Of a stretch of DNA of 64,000 nucleotides, positions 62,556 to 64,000 are shown in pieces. A model generated the notes under the pieces. It saw only the letters and a list, made by a program, of their open reading frames with translations. It searched no databases and was not told the DNA's origin. The translations under genes and the position numbers were made by a program. The DNA comes from DASQHY01 sp035602605 (GTDB lineage Bacteria > Acidobacteriota > Terriglobia > Acidiferrales > UBA7541), in the NCBI GenBank assembly GCA_035602605.1, contig DATNLZ010000030.1, forward strand, positions 40,714 to 104,713, in the 5' to 3' direction. Numbering within the stretch: position 1 is the stretch's first letter; the number at the start of each line of letters is the position of its first letter.

Positions 62556-63473
62556 TTACTGCCGAAACGCCCGCGATTTTGGCGCTGCAGGCATGGCCAA
62601 CAGCCGTGTCCTGGCATCGTGAAATTCCAGCGAATCGCGTCGATAATTCTGGGGCAGCCCGCCGAGCTTATCAATTTCTTCATCAACGCGCTCCATCCGA
62701 TGGTCGGGGTTTGGATGGTTGGAAAAAAATTGTGGCGGATTCTTACCCTTGCTCTGCTCCTGAAGTTTTTCAAAAAACTGCACCATGGCCCTGGAATCGT
62801 AACCCGTATCATAGAGAATCTGCGTGCCCATTACGTCAGCTTGCGTCTCAGCAGTGCGCGAATATTTTAAAAGAATCGAATTCGCCGCGAACCCGCCCAG
62901 TTGACGCACCAGAGCGCCGGCCAGATTGTTACCAGTCAGCGCCCCAATGGCGCCAAGACCCAGCTGCCATCCCTGACCCTTGCTAGCTTGATTGGTTCCA
63001 TGCCGCAGCGCCACATGAGAAATTTCATGGGCCATCACACCGGCAAGTTGCGCTTCATCGCCCGCTGCCTCGATCGCACCGCGATTGATATACACAAATC
63101 CTCCCGGGAGAGCAAAGGCGTTGATGGAGCGATCGTTTACACATTTAAACCGAAACGGATAGCGGATCCCATTGGTCGGCGCTTTTTCGGCCAACCGCTT
63201 ACCCAGATGATCTAGATAGGCGTCCACTTGCGCATCGTTGCACAACACCAACTGGCGTTCAGCGTCCCGCGAGACCCTCTCTCCAATTTGAACGTCCATT
63301 TGCGGTGAGTACATGTTCCAGCCGGGCTTCAGCGGCGTGCGAGTAGCGCATGCTGGCAACACGAGCATGATGATGGCGAGATTCGCGATGGCCCCCGCAG
63401 CTACCAAGCGTTTCCAAGTAGGATGGTGTTCGAGTGCTTTTCGCAAAGCACCGAGCGAATTTCCCGTCTTCAT
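62556..63473 (-). CDS. M48-family metallopeptidase lipoprotein
   Basis: A 305-residue protein with a lipoprotein-type signal (IANLAIIMLVLPAC, Cys42), a short linker and an M48 domain. The zinc site is HEISH (149-153) in AGVMAHEISHVALRHGTN, and the third ligand lies in TAETQADVMGTQIL; SINAFALPGGFVYINRGAIEAA is the typical pre-motif. Homologs such as BepA and LoiP degrade misassembled outer-membrane proteins, so a periplasmic quality-control role is likely and suits the TamAB set. GAGGAGA supports the ATG at 63473; an in-frame ATG at 63500 precedes it. Confidence 0.9.
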   Translation of the reverse strand: MKTGNSLGALRKALEHHPTWKRLVAAGAIANLAIIMLVLPACATRTPLKPGWNMYSPQMDVQIGERVSRDAERQLVLCNDAQVDAYLDHLGKRLAEKAPTNGIRYPFRFKCVNDRSINAFALPGGFVYINRGAIEAAGDEAQLAGVMAHEISHVALRHGTNQASKGQGWQLGLGAIGALTGNNLAGALVRQLGGFAANSILLKYSRTAETQADVMGTQILYDTGYDSRAMVQFFEKLQEQSKGKNPPQFFSNHPNPDHRMERVDEEIDKLGGLPQNYRRDSLEFHDARTRLLAMPAAPKSRAFRQ

Positions 63474-63561
63474 GGCCCGTCTCCTCGGATTGCCCCGCAT
63501 GTCTCGATCCTACAGCTGCCGCGGCCTAGCGCAATACTCACTGTACATCAAAACTGCTGGG

Positions 63562-63594
63562 AAAATGAAAACCCAGCCGTGGGATCGGCTGGGT
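63562..63594 (-). terminator. strong intrinsic terminator after the Clp ATPase gene
   Basis: Reading the minus strand, ACCCAGCCG and CGGCTGGGT pair perfectly over nine bases around ATCCCA, followed by TTTTCATTTT. It lies 28-60 bp after the Clp stop codon, before the peptidase gene. Confidence 0.85.
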
Positions 63595-63621
63595 ATCGAG
63601 GGGAAGCAAAACTTGACGAGT

Positions 63622-64000
63622 CTAACGCAACAGCCTTTGCCCCGGATTTGCCGGAACAGAAGTTTCCAGGGCAGCCGCCGTCGCAGGCATCTCTAGCGGC
63701 CGTCCGCCCTTCGCCTGTGCGCCGCGCGCACCAATTACCGGCTCGGGCCTCTTGACCGGCACAAGAACACCCTCACCTTCGCGATGGAAAGCGAGCCTTC
63801 CACGCGATTGCTCCAGGTCAATACACAAAAGGTCGCCGAGGCGGACTTGATCGGTTGCCAGCAGATTCGCCAGTGGATACACCACGTGTCGCTCTATCGC
63901 CCGCTTCAGATGCCGCGCTCCATACTTCAGGTCGGTACCTTCCTTCAACAAAAACTCCCGCCCTGCTCCCGTCACCCGGAACAGGAACTGTCCCTTCACC
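63622..64000 (-). CDS. ATP-dependent Clp protease ATP-binding subunit, C-terminal end (partial)
   Basis: Only the last 125 or so residues are in the window; the gene begins beyond the right edge. FLLKEGTDLKYGARHLKRAIERHVVYPLANLL is the D2-small domain of the ClpA/B/C family with the sensor-2 Arg in GARHLKRAI. The final 60 residues are a Pro/Ala-rich tail of low similarity. ClpB, ClpC and ClpA cannot be told apart from this part. A strong terminator follows. The apparent ATG near 63999 is internal. Confidence 0.88.
   Translation of the reverse strand, partial: VKGQFLFRVTGAGREFLLKEGTDLKYGARHLKRAIERHVVYPLANLLATDQVRLGDLLCIDLEQSRGRLAFHREGEGVLVPVKRPEPVIGARGAQAKGGRPLEMPATAAALETSVPANPGQRLLR

Noticed and set aside
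1..64000. CRISPR array, tRNA/rRNA gene, insertion sequence or prophage
   Set aside because: No regularly spaced repeats, tRNA-like T-loop motif in the spacers, transposase or phage genes were seen in reading both strands; a dedicated tRNA scan was not possible.

Overview
The window is 64 kb of densely coded, moderately GC-rich bacterial chromosome. It carries an outer-membrane biogenesis operon (Omp85/TamA with TamB), an outer-membrane barrel protein, an RND pump and lipoprotein signals, so the cell has a Gram-negative envelope. The gene mix suggests a soil member of the Acidobacteriota: Tat-exported sugar isomerases beside a GMC oxidoreductase with a gluconate-dehydrogenase-subunit-3 partner, ThuA, a MenC-type enolase, a split glycine decarboxylase P protein, bifunctional FtcD and many short secreted proteins of unknown function. 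That placement is inference from gene content; there is no rRNA or other phylogenetic marker here. I saw no insertion sequence, prophage, CRISPR array, rRNA or tRNA.

Layout. 0-6 kb: oxidative sugar catabolism (ThuA, two Tat-exported sugar isomerase/epimerase proteins, a GMC dehydrogenase and its Tat-exported small subunit), then an EVE-domain protein. 6-11.3 kb: amino-acid permease, zinc alcohol dehydrogenase, ROK glucokinase and glucose-6-phosphate dehydrogenase (entry to the oxidative pentose phosphate route). 11.3-12.3 kb: sparse, with one small orphan membrane protein. 12.3-20.4 kb: a three-gene minus-strand operon, BrkB/YihY membrane protein, Omp85 protein with about seven POTRA domains, and TamB. 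20.8-25.2 kb: coiled-coil outer-membrane barrel protein, LolA-like secreted protein, MenC-type enolase. 25.5-30.4 kb: RND efflux pump, its adaptor and a small secreted protein. 30.7-33.1 kb: second orphan membrane protein and gamma-glutamyltransferase. 33.5-38.0 kb: DinB protein, glycogen branching enzyme, two tandem paralogous secreted repeat proteins. 38.0-41 kb: ferredoxin/flavodoxin reductase, a lone FtsX-type permease, an AT-rich spacer with DnaA-box-like 9-mers, and a secreted regulatory-like-domain protein. 41.3-50 kb: cystathionine gamma-synthase-type enzyme, CutA, phosphohexomutase-FtsB pair, two membrane proteins (HGSNAT-like and CPBP protease), ThiG, long-chain acyl-CoA ligase. 50-57.2 kb: histidine degradation (HutU, HutI, FtcD) interrupted by an opposing PLP decarboxylase and followed by a translationally coupled secreted protein. 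57.2-57.9 kb: a degenerate HATPase and a tiny Cys-rich protein. 58-62.5 kb: the complete glycine cleavage operon gcvT-gcvH-gcvPA-gcvPB. 62.5-64 kb: M48 lipoprotein peptidase and the 3' end of a Clp ATPase running off the window.

How it works together. Two routes feed one-carbon folate: histidine through FtcD and glycine through GcvTHP. Sugar oxidation, glucokinase, Zwf, phosphohexomutase and GlgB link glucose uptake, NADPH supply and glycogen storage. Non-ATG starts backed by Shine-Dalgarno sequences are frequent (TTG for glgB, the RND adaptor and the PLP decarboxylase; GTG after ftcD). No obvious defence, secretion-effector or biosynthetic island is visible. The most novel material is the two small families of uncharacterised proteins (the orphan membrane pair and the tandem beta-repeat pair), the degenerate HATPase/Cys-rich pair and the DnaA-box-like intergenic cluster.
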